Shown: positions 36,025 to 44,996 of the stretch, one piece after another | Layout: each line of letters starts with the position of its first letter | Numbering within the stretch: position 1 is the stretch's first letter | Assembly (NCBI RefSeq): GCF_002252755.1 | Contig: NZ_NHOY01000037.1 | Span: forward strand, 1 to 64,000 | DNA length: 64,000 nucleotides | Reading direction: 5' to 3' | Source: Halorubrum sp. Hd13 | Lineage (GTDB): Archaea > Halobacteriota > Halobacteria > Halobacteriales > Haloferacaceae | Notes under the pieces: generated by a model | Databases searched by the model: none | What the model was told of the DNA's origin: nothing | The model's input: only the letters and a program-made list of their open reading frames with translations | Program-made: the position numbers and the translations under genes

Positions 36025-36639
36025 ATGGAGTACGCGCTCGTCGGCGATCCGGGCTCCGGGGCGACCCTGCGGCTGGACTACCGCGCGTTCGCCTACGCCG
36101 GCAAGTTCGTCGTGGGCAAGCCCGGGAAGGCCGTCCTCCGGACGCCCGACGGCTCGCCGGCGGTCCCGCGGTGGGAGCCGGAGGAGCCGCTGCCGCCGAC
36201 CGTCGAGGCGAGCGCGTTCGACGACGACGTGGTCGCCGCGGTCTCCTTCTCGCCCGACCGGACCGACCCCGCCTGCTGCCGTCTCCGGTACGTCACCGTC
36301 CACGTCGCCCGCCGAGGCGAGGGGATCGGCCCGCGGCTCGTGGACCGGACCGTCTCGCGGCTCGCGGCGGACGGCTACGACCGGGTGCGGATCGCCGTGA
36401 ACAACCCGTTCGCCTACGCGGCGCTCTACAAGTCCGGCTTCGCGTACACGGGCGATCGGACCGGGCTCGCCGAGCTGGAGCTGGAACGCCCGGCGACCGA
36501 GCCGGCCCCGGAGAGCGACGGTGACGGGGAGCGGTACCGGGCCGGGCTCCGGGCGTTCCGCGAGGACGACCGCGAGCTCGACCCCCGCGAGCGGCGGTTC
36601 ATCGCGGAGCGACTCGGAGAGGAGCCGGAGTCCGGGTGA
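36025..36639 (+). CDS. GNAT-family N-acetyltransferase
   Basis: This 204-residue protein contains the GNAT acetyl-CoA-binding block (VTVHVARRGEGIGPRLVDRT, near residues 91-110), with the R/Q-x-x-G-x-G/A loop written RRGEGIG. NNPFAYAALYKSGFAYTGDR is the last conserved helix-strand unit. The N-terminal 80 residues are an unusual beta-rich extension (SGATLRLDYRAFAYAGKFVVG). The acyl acceptor is unknown. An acidic Glu/Arg-rich tail ends the protein. It lies divergent from the methyltransferase, with 80 bases between starts. Confidence 0.82.
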   Translation: MEYALVGDPGSGATLRLDYRAFAYAGKFVVGKPGKAVLRTPDGSPAVPRWEPEEPLPPTVEASAFDDDVVAAVSFSPDRTDPACCRLRYVTVHVARRGEGIGPRLVDRTVSRLAADGYDRVRIAVNNPFAYAALYKSGFAYTGDRTGLAELELERPATEPAPESDGDGERYRAGLRAFREDDRELDPRERRFIAERLGEEPESG

Positions 36640-36648
36640 CCGACCGGC

Positions 36649-37167
36649 TCAGTTCAGCGCCCAGATCCCGTAGTTGAGCGCGGTCGCGAAACAGACCCAC
36701 GCGAGGTAGGGGACGAGCAGGGCCGCGGCCCGGCGGTCGACGCGGTCGAAGGCGAGGATCGTCGCGGCGACGAGCGGGAGGAGCGCGACGAGCACGGCGA
36801 GCCCGAGGTCTGGACGTTCGAGCCCCCAGAAGACGGGCGACCACGCGACGTTGACGCCGAGCTGGACGGCGAACAGGCCGAGCGCGGTCCGGGCGTCGCG
36901 GGCGATTCGGGCGTCGCCCGCGTCGCGGCCCCGGAGGTAGACGAGCGCCGCGGCGGCGCCGAGCAGCGCGTACAGTATCGGCCAGACCACGCCGAACGCC
37001 CACCCGGGCGGGTAGTACGCCGGCAGCGCGAGCTCGGCGAACCACGCGCTCTCGGTGGCGGTGAAGGGGACGCCGACCGCCCCGATCAGGTTGACCGCGA
37101 CGGCGGCGGCGACGATCAGGAGGGCGTCCCGGCGGTCCGGCAGCCGGGATCGGGCGGCGGTTGCCAT
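36649..37167 (-). CDS. tspO: TspO/MBR family membrane protein
   Basis: This 172-residue protein has five membrane helices. It carries the TspO motifs LALPAYYPPGWAFGVVWPILY and AVQLGVNVAWSPVFW, the conserved Trp- and Pro-rich surfaces that bind tetrapyrroles and cholesterol-like ligands in relatives. TspO acts as a light- or oxygen-linked regulator in some bacteria. Haloarchaea commonly carry one, sometimes near carotenoid genes; here the neighbours are unrelated. Length is typical. Confidence 0.93.
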   Translation of the reverse strand: MATAARSRLPDRRDALLIVAAAVAVNLIGAVGVPFTATESAWFAELALPAYYPPGWAFGVVWPILYALLGAAAALVYLRGRDAGDARIARDARTALGLFAVQLGVNVAWSPVFWGLERPDLGLAVLVALLPLVAATILAFDRVDRRAAALLVPYLAWVCFATALNYGIWALN

Positions 37168-37230
37168 AGGTCCGTGTACGCGGCTGATCGGTTTAAATCA
37201 CGCCGCCGGCTACCCGCTAAATCACGCCGC

Positions 37231-38280
37231 CTACCCGCCGCCGATCGCGTCGTAGTCCTCGCGGAACGTCTCCAGCGTCGCCGCGAGCACGCCGATGACG
37301 ATGGGGCCGACGAACAGCCCGGTGAACCCGACCGAGTAGATCCCGCCGAACACGCCGAGGAGGATCACCGCGGGGTTCAGGTGCGCCTGCTGGTCAATGA
37401 CGATCGGCCGGGCGTAGTTGTCCACCAGCGCGATGACGAACACCCCGTACAGCGCGAGCAACACCCCGGCCGTGACCTGGTCGACGACGACGAGGTACGC
37501 CGCGGCCGGCCCCCAGACGAAGAACGCCCCGATCAGCGGCAGCAGCGCGAGCACGGCCATGACGAACGTCCAGAAGACGACGTTCGGGACGCCGGCCGCC
37601 CACAGGCCGACGCCGGCGACCAGCGCCTGCAGCAGCGCCACGGCGATGTGTCCGATCACCACGCCGCGGGTCATCGCGTCGACGCGGTCGACGAGGTCGG
37701 CGGTGACCTCCGCGGGAAGCGGGCTCGTGTCCCGGATCCAGCCCACGAACGTCGGTCCGTCGAGCAGCGTGTAGTAGACGAGAAACAGTGCCAGAGAGAG
37801 GCCGACGGACGCCCGAAGCGCCGTGGTGACGACCCCGCTGACCCCGCCGAACAGCGTCTCGACGAGGAGCTGTCCGGCCATCGCGAGCACCTCGCCGACG
37901 TCGATCTCCCGGCCGGTGAGCACCGCGAGCTCGGCCTCGATGGCGCTCACGTCGATCTCCGTGTTCCCGCGGGCGATCTCGGTGAGGTCCCGGATAAAAA
38001 CCCACGAGATGTACGCGAGCGGAATGATGACGGCGACGACGGACGCGAGGATGAGCGAGATGCCCGAGAGCATGCGGCCGAGCCGGGTCGACACCGACTC
38101 CCGCACGTGGCCCGCGAGGCGGTCCCGAAGCCATCTCGAGAGCCGCACGTGGAACGGGTAGAGGACGTACGCGAGGATCGCCGACGCGACCACGTACTCG
38201 ACGAACGGGAGGATGACGAACAGCGTCAACAGCGCGACGATACCGATGAGGAGGAGGAGAAACGATTGACCGCGGTTCAT
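37231..38280 (-). CDS. AI-2E family transporter (PerM/YdiK type)
   Basis: This 349-residue protein has the family arrangement of two N-terminal helices, a cytoplasmic amphipathic domain (residues about 75-165) and a block of five to six helices. The signature region PLIGAFFVWGPAAAYLVV and the C-terminal HLNPAVILLGVFGGIYSVGFTGLFVGP are diagnostic. Relatives have been tied to Na+/H+ exchange or autoinducer export; the transported species is not known in archaea. An AT-rich repeat AAATCACGCCGCC occurs twice just after the gene. Confidence 0.9.
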   Translation of the reverse strand: MNRGQSFLLLLIGIVALLTLFVILPFVEYVVASAILAYVLYPFHVRLSRWLRDRLAGHVRESVSTRLGRMLSGISLILASVVAVIIPLAYISWVFIRDLTEIARGNTEIDVSAIEAELAVLTGREIDVGEVLAMAGQLLVETLFGGVSGVVTTALRASVGLSLALFLVYYTLLDGPTFVGWIRDTSPLPAEVTADLVDRVDAMTRGVVIGHIAVALLQALVAGVGLWAAGVPNVVFWTFVMAVLALLPLIGAFFVWGPAAAYLVVVDQVTAGVLLALYGVFVIALVDNYARPIVIDQQAHLNPAVILLGVFGGIYSVGFTGLFVGPIVIGVLAATLETFREDYDAIGGG

Positions 38281-38339
38281 GTCGCCCGCTCTCGCCGCCG
38301 AAGTATAAACGTGGGCGGCTCTCGGGGCGACCGGCTTCG

Positions 38340-38936
38340 TTACGCGCTCGCCTCGTCCTCGTCGAGCCCGGGCGCGGCCGACGGGTCGACGTCCTCGGGC
38401 TCCTCGGCCCCCCCGCCGACGACCGTCTCGCCGTCGTCGGTATGGACGTACACGTCGTCGGCGAAGCCGGCGAGCGCGTTCTCGTACTCCGCGGTCTCCA
38501 GCCGCTCGGGCGTCTCGGGGGCGACGGCGACGCCCTCGATCGGCCGGAAGTCACCGAGCGGGTCGTCGATCGTGATCCCGTGCTCGGTGAAGAACTCCTC
38601 GTAGCGTCGGTAATGTTCCTCTAACTCGTCGCCCGGGATCTCCATCATCTCCGTCCAGCCGTGGTTGAAGAAGTCGAAGTTGGCCTGGACGTGCGTGATC
38701 TCGCGGGCCTCGGCCTCCGGGAAGCCGGTCTCTAAGCCGGCGACGTAGGTGTCCATCGTCGCGTCGAAGAAGTCGTCGAGGTGCTCGCGGCGCTCCTCCC
38801 GGCGCTGTTCGTCGGCCTTGTTCAGGAAGATGCTCGTGTGGAGGTCGACCAGCTTGTCGTTCGCGACGTCGCCGACGACCGGCGTCGTCAACGCCTTCTT
38901 GGCGGCCCAGTGGCGGATGTTCTGCCGGATCTTCAT
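38340..38936 (-). CDS. DUF6149 family protein
   Basis: This 198-residue protein begins MKIRQNIRHWAAKKAL, followed by long acidic helices (EEFFTEHGITIDDPLGDFRP) and a disordered Asp/Glu tail. No membrane segment is seen. It is a conserved haloarchaeal family without known function. The ATG at 38936 is well placed; the longer open frame lacks family sequence. The gene is read in the same direction as the AI-2E transporter but 59 bases apart. Confidence 0.72.
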   Translation of the reverse strand: MKIRQNIRHWAAKKALTTPVVGDVANDKLVDLHTSIFLNKADEQRREERREHLDDFFDATMDTYVAGLETGFPEAEAREITHVQANFDFFNHGWTEMMEIPGDELEEHYRRYEEFFTEHGITIDDPLGDFRPIEGVAVAPETPERLETAEYENALAGFADDVYVHTDDGETVVGGGAEEPEDVDPSAAPGLDEDEASA

Positions 38937-39068
38937 ACGTCTCGTTAGGTCGGCACGTCCTTGAATCTGTGGCGCCTCGGCCGCGACGGACCGCGGTCGC
39001 GGCGGCGGTCCACCGCCGCACGGACCGACGCAATTGTTATTGCATAGTAAGCACAATATTACGGTGTG

Positions 39069-39656
39069 ATGAACGCGAACGAGACCGACGACTGGGCGCG
39101 GCGGATCGAACGGGAGCGTCGCGCGAAAGAGGAGCAGTTCCGGGAGTCGGCGCGGTCGCCGCTGCCGATCGAGATGCGCGGCGACGCGTTCCCCGGGCTC
39201 TCGTTCTACGACCCCGACCCGGCGTATCGCTTCGTGCTCCCGCTCCACGAGCACGACGAGACGGAGACGATATCCGTCGAGACCACCGCGGACGGCGAGC
39301 AGACGTACCGCAGATGGGGGGAGTTCAGGTTCGAGTTCGACGGCGACGCGCACTCGCTACAGGCGTACCGTCCGACCGACGGCTCGGACCGGTTCTGGGT
39401 CCCCTTCCGCGACGACACCAACGGCGAGGAGACGTACGGAGCGGGGCGCTACCTCGACCTCATGCCCGACCGCGACCGCGTCGACGGGGAGTGGACGCTC
39501 GACTTCAACGTCGCGTACAACCCCACGTGCGCGTACAACCACGCGTACGAGTGTCCGCTGACGCCGACGGAGAACTGGCTCGACGCTCGGATCGAGGCGG
39601 GCGAGCGCGATTTCCCCGCCGAACCCGCCGGTGGCGGCGACCACGGCGGTGAATAA
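39069..39656 (+). CDS. DUF1684 family protein
   Basis: This 195-residue protein has the DUF1684 pattern: RFWVPFRDDTNGEETYGAGRYLDL and the cysteine-containing VAYNPTCAYNHAYECPLTPTEN near its end. The family is present in bacteria and haloarchaea and contains no recognised catalytic site. The ATG at 39069 is used; a GTG three bases upstream is possible. An AT-rich promoter (ATTGTTATTGCATAGTAA) lies about 20 bases before the start. The protein is soluble and acidic. Confidence 0.85.
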   Translation: MNANETDDWARRIERERRAKEEQFRESARSPLPIEMRGDAFPGLSFYDPDPAYRFVLPLHEHDETETISVETTADGEQTYRRWGEFRFEFDGDAHSLQAYRPTDGSDRFWVPFRDDTNGEETYGAGRYLDLMPDRDRVDGEWTLDFNVAYNPTCAYNHAYECPLTPTENWLDARIEAGERDFPAEPAGGGDHGGE

Positions 39657-39742
39657 GTCCGACCGCGGCCTCGAGCGCAAGTGTATCACGGGTATCAGTG
39701 CGGATGGCAACCCACATTAACCCCGAATCCGAACGCCCGCAC

Positions 39743-40981
39743 ATGAGCGATTCGTACGTGATCGTCGGGGACGGTATCGCGGGTGCGTCCGCGGCCGAGA
39801 CGCTGCGCGAGCAAGCGCCTGACGCCGAGATCACGGTTCTCACCGACGAGGGAGAGTCCCTCTACAACCGGATCCTGATCAAAGAGTACGCGAAGGGGAA
39901 GCTCCCCGAGGCGCCGATCTCGATCCACCAAGAGGAATGGTACGACGAGCACGACGTCGACCTCCGGCTCAACACCGTCGTCGTCGACATCGACGTGGAG
40001 AACGATGCGGTCCACACCCACGAGGGCGAGACGTTCGAGTACGACTCCCTCCTGCTCGCGATCGGCGGCACCCCCCAGCAGCTCCCCGTCGAGAACGCGG
40101 ACGCGGACGGGATCCACCACTTCTGGACGTTCCAGGACGCTCGGCGGATCAAAGAGAGCGTCGAGGGCGCCGAGCGGGCTGTCATCGTCGGTGCGGGGCT
40201 CCTCGGGATCGACTTCGCGGCCATCTGCGGCGCGCAGGATGTCGAGGCGAAGTACCTGATGCGCGGCGACTGCTGGTGGCGCTACGCGCTCTCCGAGGAG
40301 GGCGCGTCGATCATGCACGACGCGATGCGCGAGCGCGGCGTCGAGCCCGTCTTCGGCTCCGGCGTCGATCACTTCGAGGTCGACGACGACGGCCACGTCG
40401 AGGCCGCAGTTGACCCGAACGGCGAGCGCTACGAGTGCGACTTCGCGGGCGTCGCGATCGGCCTGAACTTCAACACCGAGATCGTCGAGCAGACCCCGCT
40501 GGAGACGGACAACGGCATCGCCGTCGACGAGTACATGCGAACCAACGTCGACAACGTGTTCGCGGCCGGCGACATCACCACGTTCAACGATCTGGTCCTC
40601 GGCGAGCAGGGGAAGAACGGCTCGTGGGGCTCGGCGAAGGAGCAGGGAACGATCGCCGCCCGCAACATGCTCGACTACGGCAGCGAGGCGTTCGAGTGGG
40701 TCTCCTCGTACTCGATCACCCACTTCGACTTCCCGTTCCTCTCGTTCGGCCACCCGACCATCGGCGACGACTCGGTCGAGGCGACCACGGCCGAGGGCGA
40801 GTGGCGCCGCGTGGCCCTCAAGGACGGCAAGGTCGTCGGCGGCGTCCTCATCGGCGACCTCTCCCCGCAGTCCGCGTTCAAACAGCTCATGCGCGAGGGC
40901 CGCGACGTGAGCGATCAGACGGATCTCCTCATGGAGCCCGGCTTCTCCGTCGACGACCTGGCGGCGACGACCGAGCAGTAA
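39743..40981 (+). CDS. FAD-dependent pyridine-nucleotide-type oxidoreductase
   Basis: This 412-residue flavoprotein has an FAD-binding fold at the start (YVIVGDGIAGASAAETLRE), the NAD(P)-binding fold VIVGAGLLGIDFAAICG near residue 150, and the second FAD motif NVFAAGDITTF near residue 273. The overall type is that of the rubredoxin/nitrite-reductase and NADH-oxidase reductase group. No redox-active CxxxxC disulfide is present, which excludes thioredoxin reductase-like roles. The electron acceptor is unknown. The ATG at 39743 removes a non-conserved N-terminal extension. It is a single gene. Confidence 0.88.
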   Translation: MSDSYVIVGDGIAGASAAETLREQAPDAEITVLTDEGESLYNRILIKEYAKGKLPEAPISIHQEEWYDEHDVDLRLNTVVVDIDVENDAVHTHEGETFEYDSLLLAIGGTPQQLPVENADADGIHHFWTFQDARRIKESVEGAERAVIVGAGLLGIDFAAICGAQDVEAKYLMRGDCWWRYALSEEGASIMHDAMRERGVEPVFGSGVDHFEVDDDGHVEAAVDPNGERYECDFAGVAIGLNFNTEIVEQTPLETDNGIAVDEYMRTNVDNVFAAGDITTFNDLVLGEQGKNGSWGSAKEQGTIAARNMLDYGSEAFEWVSSYSITHFDFPFLSFGHPTIGDDSVEATTAEGEWRRVALKDGKVVGGVLIGDLSPQSAFKQLMREGRDVSDQTDLLMEPGFSVDDLAATTEQ

Positions 40982-41097
40982 CGCGGGACGCTCGCCCCCG
41001 ATCCGTCCGTTTCTCCGGTCGCTCCGTTTACGCTCGTTCGACCCGCTCGCTCGGAACCGACGCAACGTTTATGATTAATCGTGACATGCGTTATCGT

Positions 41098-41313
41098 ATG
41101 CCACTCCGAGAGACGGGGCGACGGCTTCGGCTCCGGCGGACCGGCTGGATCCCGCCGGGTGCTCGCGTGCGTCACTACGACGAACTCGGCGAGGACGCAC
41201 AGATCCTCGTGCGGAAGCTCGCCGGGCGACCGAGAACGGCGCCGGAACACGGCGACCTCGACGACGGCGACTTCGTGAAGTTCACCGACTACTACCAGGT
41301 TCGCACGCGCTGA
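41098..41313 (+). CDS. Small basic protein of unknown function
   Basis: This 71-residue protein starts MPLRETGRRLRLRRTGWIPP and ends in DFVKFTDYYQVRTR. It is unusually basic for this proteome, which suggests nucleic-acid or ribosome contact (inference). An in-frame Met upstream (MINRDMRY) offers a longer start. Upstream AT-rich sequence (TTTATGATTAATC) is a good promoter or start context. No named family is recognised. Confidence 0.6.
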   Translation: MPLRETGRRLRLRRTGWIPPGARVRHYDELGEDAQILVRKLAGRPRTAPEHGDLDDGDFVKFTDYYQVRTR

Positions 41314-41395
41314 GGGTCGGAGAGGCGACGTCGGTCCCCCGCGAACGCCACCCCCGAAGCGAAGTTGTTTTCGCTCGCCGCGCGAACACGGATCC

Positions 41396-41815
41396 ATGGA
41401 CAGTGGCGGATCTACCGACATGACGCTCGCGTTCGAGCTGGAGGCGCTGAAGACGCTCGCGGACCCCAACGACGTGTTCAACAACGCCCGGCAGTGGACG
41501 GAGTACGTCGGCGTGGTCAGCGAGAAGCCGACGTACGTCGTCACCAACTTCACGCGCAAACACCGCGTTCGCCAGGACTTCTTCTCGGGCCCGCGCGGCG
41601 TCGAGGAGAGCCTGGAGAACATCGCCGGCCAGTTCGACACGGACCGGCACGTGTTCGTCGGCGTCGACGACGAGGACGAGGCGGTCGCCGAGGCCACCGG
41701 CTGGGAGTTCCTCCACGTCGAGGACGCGGCCCAGGCCGCGGGGTGGATCCTCGCGGCGGACGAGCCGGACGAGGAGGAGGCGCCCGAGGAGTCGTCGCGG
41801 GACGACTGGCCCTAG
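41396..41815 (+). CDS. Conserved haloarchaeal protein, unknown function
   Basis: This 139-residue protein has a core MTLAFELEALKTLADPNDVF and a central block EKPTYVVTNFTRKHRVRQDF, with a Glu/Asp-rich C-terminus. The first eight residues before the second Met at 41420 may be non-coding, since MTLAFELEAL reads like a true start. It is soluble and acidic. I believe it belongs to a haloarchaea-only family whose number I cannot state. It precedes the MoaB-like gene in the same direction after 89 bases. Confidence 0.65.
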   Translation: MDSGGSTDMTLAFELEALKTLADPNDVFNNARQWTEYVGVVSEKPTYVVTNFTRKHRVRQDFFSGPRGVEESLENIAGQFDTDRHVFVGVDDEDEAVAEATGWEFLHVEDAAQAAGWILAADEPDEEEAPEESSRDDWP

Positions 41816-41904
41816 GTCGGTCCGATAGCGCGCGAACCGGGCGACCGCCGCGTCCGGGGGTCGGAGGTGGTGGTGTTTTCACCGTCGCCGGGAAACGTGG
41901 TGCC

Positions 41905-42696
41905 ATGAGCGACGCGCACGACCACGGCGAGGGCGAAGCGGACCACGGACAGGGCGGCGACAGCGGAGAGGACGCGGACGGCGGCCGCGGGGAAGACGGC
42001 GACCGCGGCCACGACCACCACCACGACGACGGAGACCACCACCACGATGACGACCGCGGCCACGACCATCACCACCACGACGCCGAGTCGGTCGAGGTCG
42101 CGGTCGTGACGGTGTCGTCCTCGCGCTCGCTCGACGAGGACCCGTCCGGCGACCACGTCGCCGCCGCGTTCGAGGACGCGGGCCACGAGGTCGCCGTCCG
42201 CGAGCTGGTCCCGGACGAGTACGACAGCGTGCAGGGGACCGTAGACCGATTGGCCCGCCGGAAGGACGCCGACGTCGTCGTCACCACCGGCGGCACCGGC
42301 GTGACGCCGGACGACGTGACGCCGGAGGCGGTCGACGGCCTCTTCGCGAAGAAGCTCCCCGGCTTCGGCGAGCTGTTCCGCCGGCGCTCGGAGGCCGAGG
42401 TCGGGACGCGGACCATCGGGTCGCGGGCGACGGCCGGGATCGTCTCCGCCACGCCCGTCTTCTGTCTCCCCGGCTCCGAGAACGCGGTCCGGCTCGGCGT
42501 CGACGAGATAATCCTCCCGGAGGTCGGCCACCTCGTCGGGCTCGCCGGACGCGACGCGGACGACGAAGACGACGAGGAGGAGACGGAGGGCGACGCCGGC
42601 ACCGAAGAGGAGACGGAGGGCGACGCCGGCACCGAAGAGGAGACGGAGGGCGACCGCGAGGCGAGCGGGGAGTCGGCGGACGAGGGAGCGAAGTAG
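41905..42696 (+). CDS. moaB: MoaB/MogA-like protein with His-rich N-terminal arm
   Basis: This 263-residue protein carries a 58-residue His/Asp/Gly-rich arm with HDHHHDDGDHHHDD and HDHHHHD clusters that should bind metal ions. The MoaB/MogA domain follows: VVTVSSSRSLDEDPSGD, the nucleotide-binding loop TTGGTGVTPDDVTPEA, and VFCLPGSENAVRLG. The fold adenylates or inserts metal into molybdopterin. The C-terminal tail holds a 30-base repeat (42577-42606, 42607-42636, then a partial copy to 42654) encoding EETEGDAGTE. The arm could concentrate molybdate-pathway metals or simply bind nickel or zinc. The role is inferred. Confidence 0.85.
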   Translation: MSDAHDHGEGEADHGQGGDSGEDADGGRGEDGDRGHDHHHDDGDHHHDDDRGHDHHHHDAESVEVAVVTVSSSRSLDEDPSGDHVAAAFEDAGHEVAVRELVPDEYDSVQGTVDRLARRKDADVVVTTGGTGVTPDDVTPEAVDGLFAKKLPGFGELFRRRSEAEVGTRTIGSRATAGIVSATPVFCLPGSENAVRLGVDEIILPEVGHLVGLAGRDADDEDDEEETEGDAGTEEETEGDAGTEEETEGDREASGESADEGAK

Positions 42697-42729
42697 GACC
42701 CGCGTCGCCGCGCGGTCTCGACGTCCGCC

Positions 42730-43347
42730 TCAGACGGCTTCGAGGAAGTTCCGGATCAGGTCGTGGCCGGCCGCGGTCAACACGCTCTCCGGGTGGAACT
42801 GCACGGCCTCGATCGGGTGCTCGCGGTGGCGGATCCCCATCACGATCTCGTCGTCCTCGTGGTCCGTCGTCGCCGTCACCGCGAAGGCGTCGGGGACCGC
42901 CGTGGCGGCCAGCGAGTGGTACCGCCCGGCGCGGAACCCCTGGTCGAGCCCGGCGAACACCCCCTCGCCGTCGTGATCCACCGGGAACGCCTTGCCGTGG
43001 ATCGGCTCCGGCGCGTGACCGACGGTCCCGCCGTACTCGTACACGGCGGCCTCTAGGCCGAGACAGACGCCGAGCGTCGGGACCTCGGGCGAGAGCTCCC
43101 GGAGCACGGCCGTCGTCACGCCCACGTCGCGCTCGTTCTTCGGGTGACCAGGGCCGGGGCTGATGATAACCGCGTCCGGGTCGGCGTCGCGGATCGCCGC
43201 CAGCGACGCGGTGTTCTTGAACACCTCGACGTCGATCGGCTCCGGGTCCCCGCTCGCGTCGTCCTCGCCGTCGAGCGTCTGATCGGAGACGTACTCGACG
43301 AGGTTGTAGGTGAACGAGTCGAAGTTGTCGACGACGACGACGTTCAT
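42730..43347 (-). CDS. trpG: Anthranilate synthase glutamine amidotransferase (TrpG)
   Basis: TrpG supplies ammonia from glutamine to TrpE in tryptophan synthesis. The 205-residue class I amidotransferase has the nucleophile Cys95 in GVCLGLEA, and the His-Glu pair in QFHPESVLT. The usual residues after the Cys are GHQ; here LEA replaces them, a variation I recall in haloarchaea. SPGPGHPK forms the oxyanion-side loop. The start overlaps the TrpE stop by four bases (ATGA), so both subunits are made together. Confidence 0.95.
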   Translation of the reverse strand: MNVVVVDNFDSFTYNLVEYVSDQTLDGEDDASGDPEPIDVEVFKNTASLAAIRDADPDAVIISPGPGHPKNERDVGVTTAVLRELSPEVPTLGVCLGLEAAVYEYGGTVGHAPEPIHGKAFPVDHDGEGVFAGLDQGFRAGRYHSLAATAVPDAFAVTATTDHEDDEIVMGIRHREHPIEAVQFHPESVLTAAGHDLIRNFLEAV

Positions 43348-44996
43348 TCGTCGACCTCCGCGCCGGCGGGGAGGGGGTCGTCCGCGGGCGACTCCTCGTC
43401 CCGGATCCGGTCGATCGCGGTCAGCACGCCGTCCATCTTCTGCTCGGTCTCCTCGTACTCGGCGGCCGGATCGGAGTCGGCGACGAGCCCGGCGCCGGCC
43501 CGGACGGTCACGGCGGCCTCGTCCGGACCGCTCGCGCCCGCCGGCGACTCGTCGAGCGTCGCGGTCCGGATCACGATGGCGAAGTCCGCGTCGCCGGTCC
43601 ACGCGTAGTAGCCGACGCCGCCACCGTACGCCTCCCGCGGCGTGGTCTCTAACTCCTCGATGATCTCCATCGCGCGCACCTTCGGCGCCCCCGTGAGCGT
43701 GCCGGCCGGGAACGTCGCGCGCGTGGCGTCGAAGGCGTCGGCGTCGGCCGCCATCGTCCCCGTGACGGTCGACTCGATGTGCTGGACGTGGCTGTACTTC
43801 AGCACGTTCATGAACTCCTCGACGCGGACCGATCCCGCCTCCGAGACGCGCCGGACGTCGTTGCGCGCGAGGTCGACGAGCATCGTGTGCTCCGCGCGCT
43901 CCTTCGCGTCGGCGAGCATCTCGCCGGCGAGCCGGCGGTCCTCGACCGGGCTCGTCCCGCGGGAACAGGTGCCCGCGATGGGGTTCGAGACGATCCGGTC
44001 GCCCTGCACCGACACCAGCGTCTCCGGGCTCGCGCCGACGATGCTCCGGTCGTCGTGGCGCAGCACGTACATGTACGGCGAGGGGTTCACCTCGCGGAGC
44101 GCCGCGTACAGCCCCAGCGAGTCGACCTCGCCGCGGAGCTCCCGGCTCCGCGAGATCACGCCCTGGTAGATGTCGCCGTCGAGGACGTGGCGCTTCGCGG
44201 TCCGGACCGCCTCCTCGTACGCCTCGCGGGGGTCCGCGGACTCCGCGTCGACTCGGATCCCGTCGGGCTCCGGCGGCGCGGCCTCGCGGAGCTCGGCGCT
44301 CACCCGCTCCGCCTCGGCGACGAGGTCGTCGTACACCGCCGCCGGGTCGTCGTCGACGCCGATGACCGGCGTGAAGACGAGCTCGGCGCTCCCCTCCTTC
44401 TCGTCGAAGACGACCGTGCGGGTCGTGAGCGCGAACTCGGCGTCCGGGAACTCGGTCTCGGGGCGCTCGACGCCGACCTCCTCCAGCCAGAGGTCGTAGA
44501 CGGCCTCGTACGCGAGGAAGCCGACGAACCCGCCGGAGAGGATCTGCCGGTCGGTGTCGGGGAACCCGCGCAGGCTCACGTCGGGGAACGCCGCGCGGAT
44601 CCGGTCGACCGCGTCGCCCGCGCCGGGGCCGATCTCTTTCTCAGATCCGTCCCCGACGAACTCCGCCGCCGGCCCGAGCCGGGTCACCTCGGTGCGGTCG
44701 GGGTGGACGGAGACGATCGCCTCGGGGTCGTAGCCGACGAACGAGTAGCGGGCGTGCCGGTCGGCCTTCCCGCCCGACGTGAACGCGCCGTCGGGGTCGC
44801 TGGAGGCGACCTTCTCGCCGGACTCCAGGAGGAACCCGTACGGCCCGTCGCCGACGAGGGTCGCGTACGCCGCGAGCGGGGTCACGTCGGCGTCGAGCGC
44901 CGCGGACGCCCGGACGACGACCGGCTTCTCCGCGTCGGCGGCGAGCTCGACGAACGCGGCCTTCGAGCGGTCGAGCGGGGAGCCGTCGTCGCTCAT
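43344..44996 (-). CDS. trpE: Anthranilate synthase component I (TrpE)
   Basis: TrpE makes anthranilate from chorismate using ammonia from TrpG. The 550-residue chorismate-utilising enzyme has the N-terminal feedback region with LLESGEKV, and the catalytic part with YMYVLRHDDRSIVGASPETL, PIAGTCSRG and the metal-binding FPAGTLTGAPKVRAMEII. Tryptophan probably inhibits it through the LLES pocket. The gene overlaps trpF by four bases before it and trpG by four bases after it. Length is slightly above the family mean because of acidic insertions. Confidence 0.96.
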   Translation of the reverse strand: MSDDGSPLDRSKAAFVELAADAEKPVVVRASAALDADVTPLAAYATLVGDGPYGFLLESGEKVASSDPDGAFTSGGKADRHARYSFVGYDPEAIVSVHPDRTEVTRLGPAAEFVGDGSEKEIGPGAGDAVDRIRAAFPDVSLRGFPDTDRQILSGGFVGFLAYEAVYDLWLEEVGVERPETEFPDAEFALTTRTVVFDEKEGSAELVFTPVIGVDDDPAAVYDDLVAEAERVSAELREAAPPEPDGIRVDAESADPREAYEEAVRTAKRHVLDGDIYQGVISRSRELRGEVDSLGLYAALREVNPSPYMYVLRHDDRSIVGASPETLVSVQGDRIVSNPIAGTCSRGTSPVEDRRLAGEMLADAKERAEHTMLVDLARNDVRRVSEAGSVRVEEFMNVLKYSHVQHIESTVTGTMAADADAFDATRATFPAGTLTGAPKVRAMEIIEELETTPREAYGGGVGYYAWTGDADFAIVIRTATLDESPAGASGPDEAAVTVRAGAGLVADSDPAAEYEETEQKMDGVLTAIDRIRDEESPADDPLPAGAEVDE

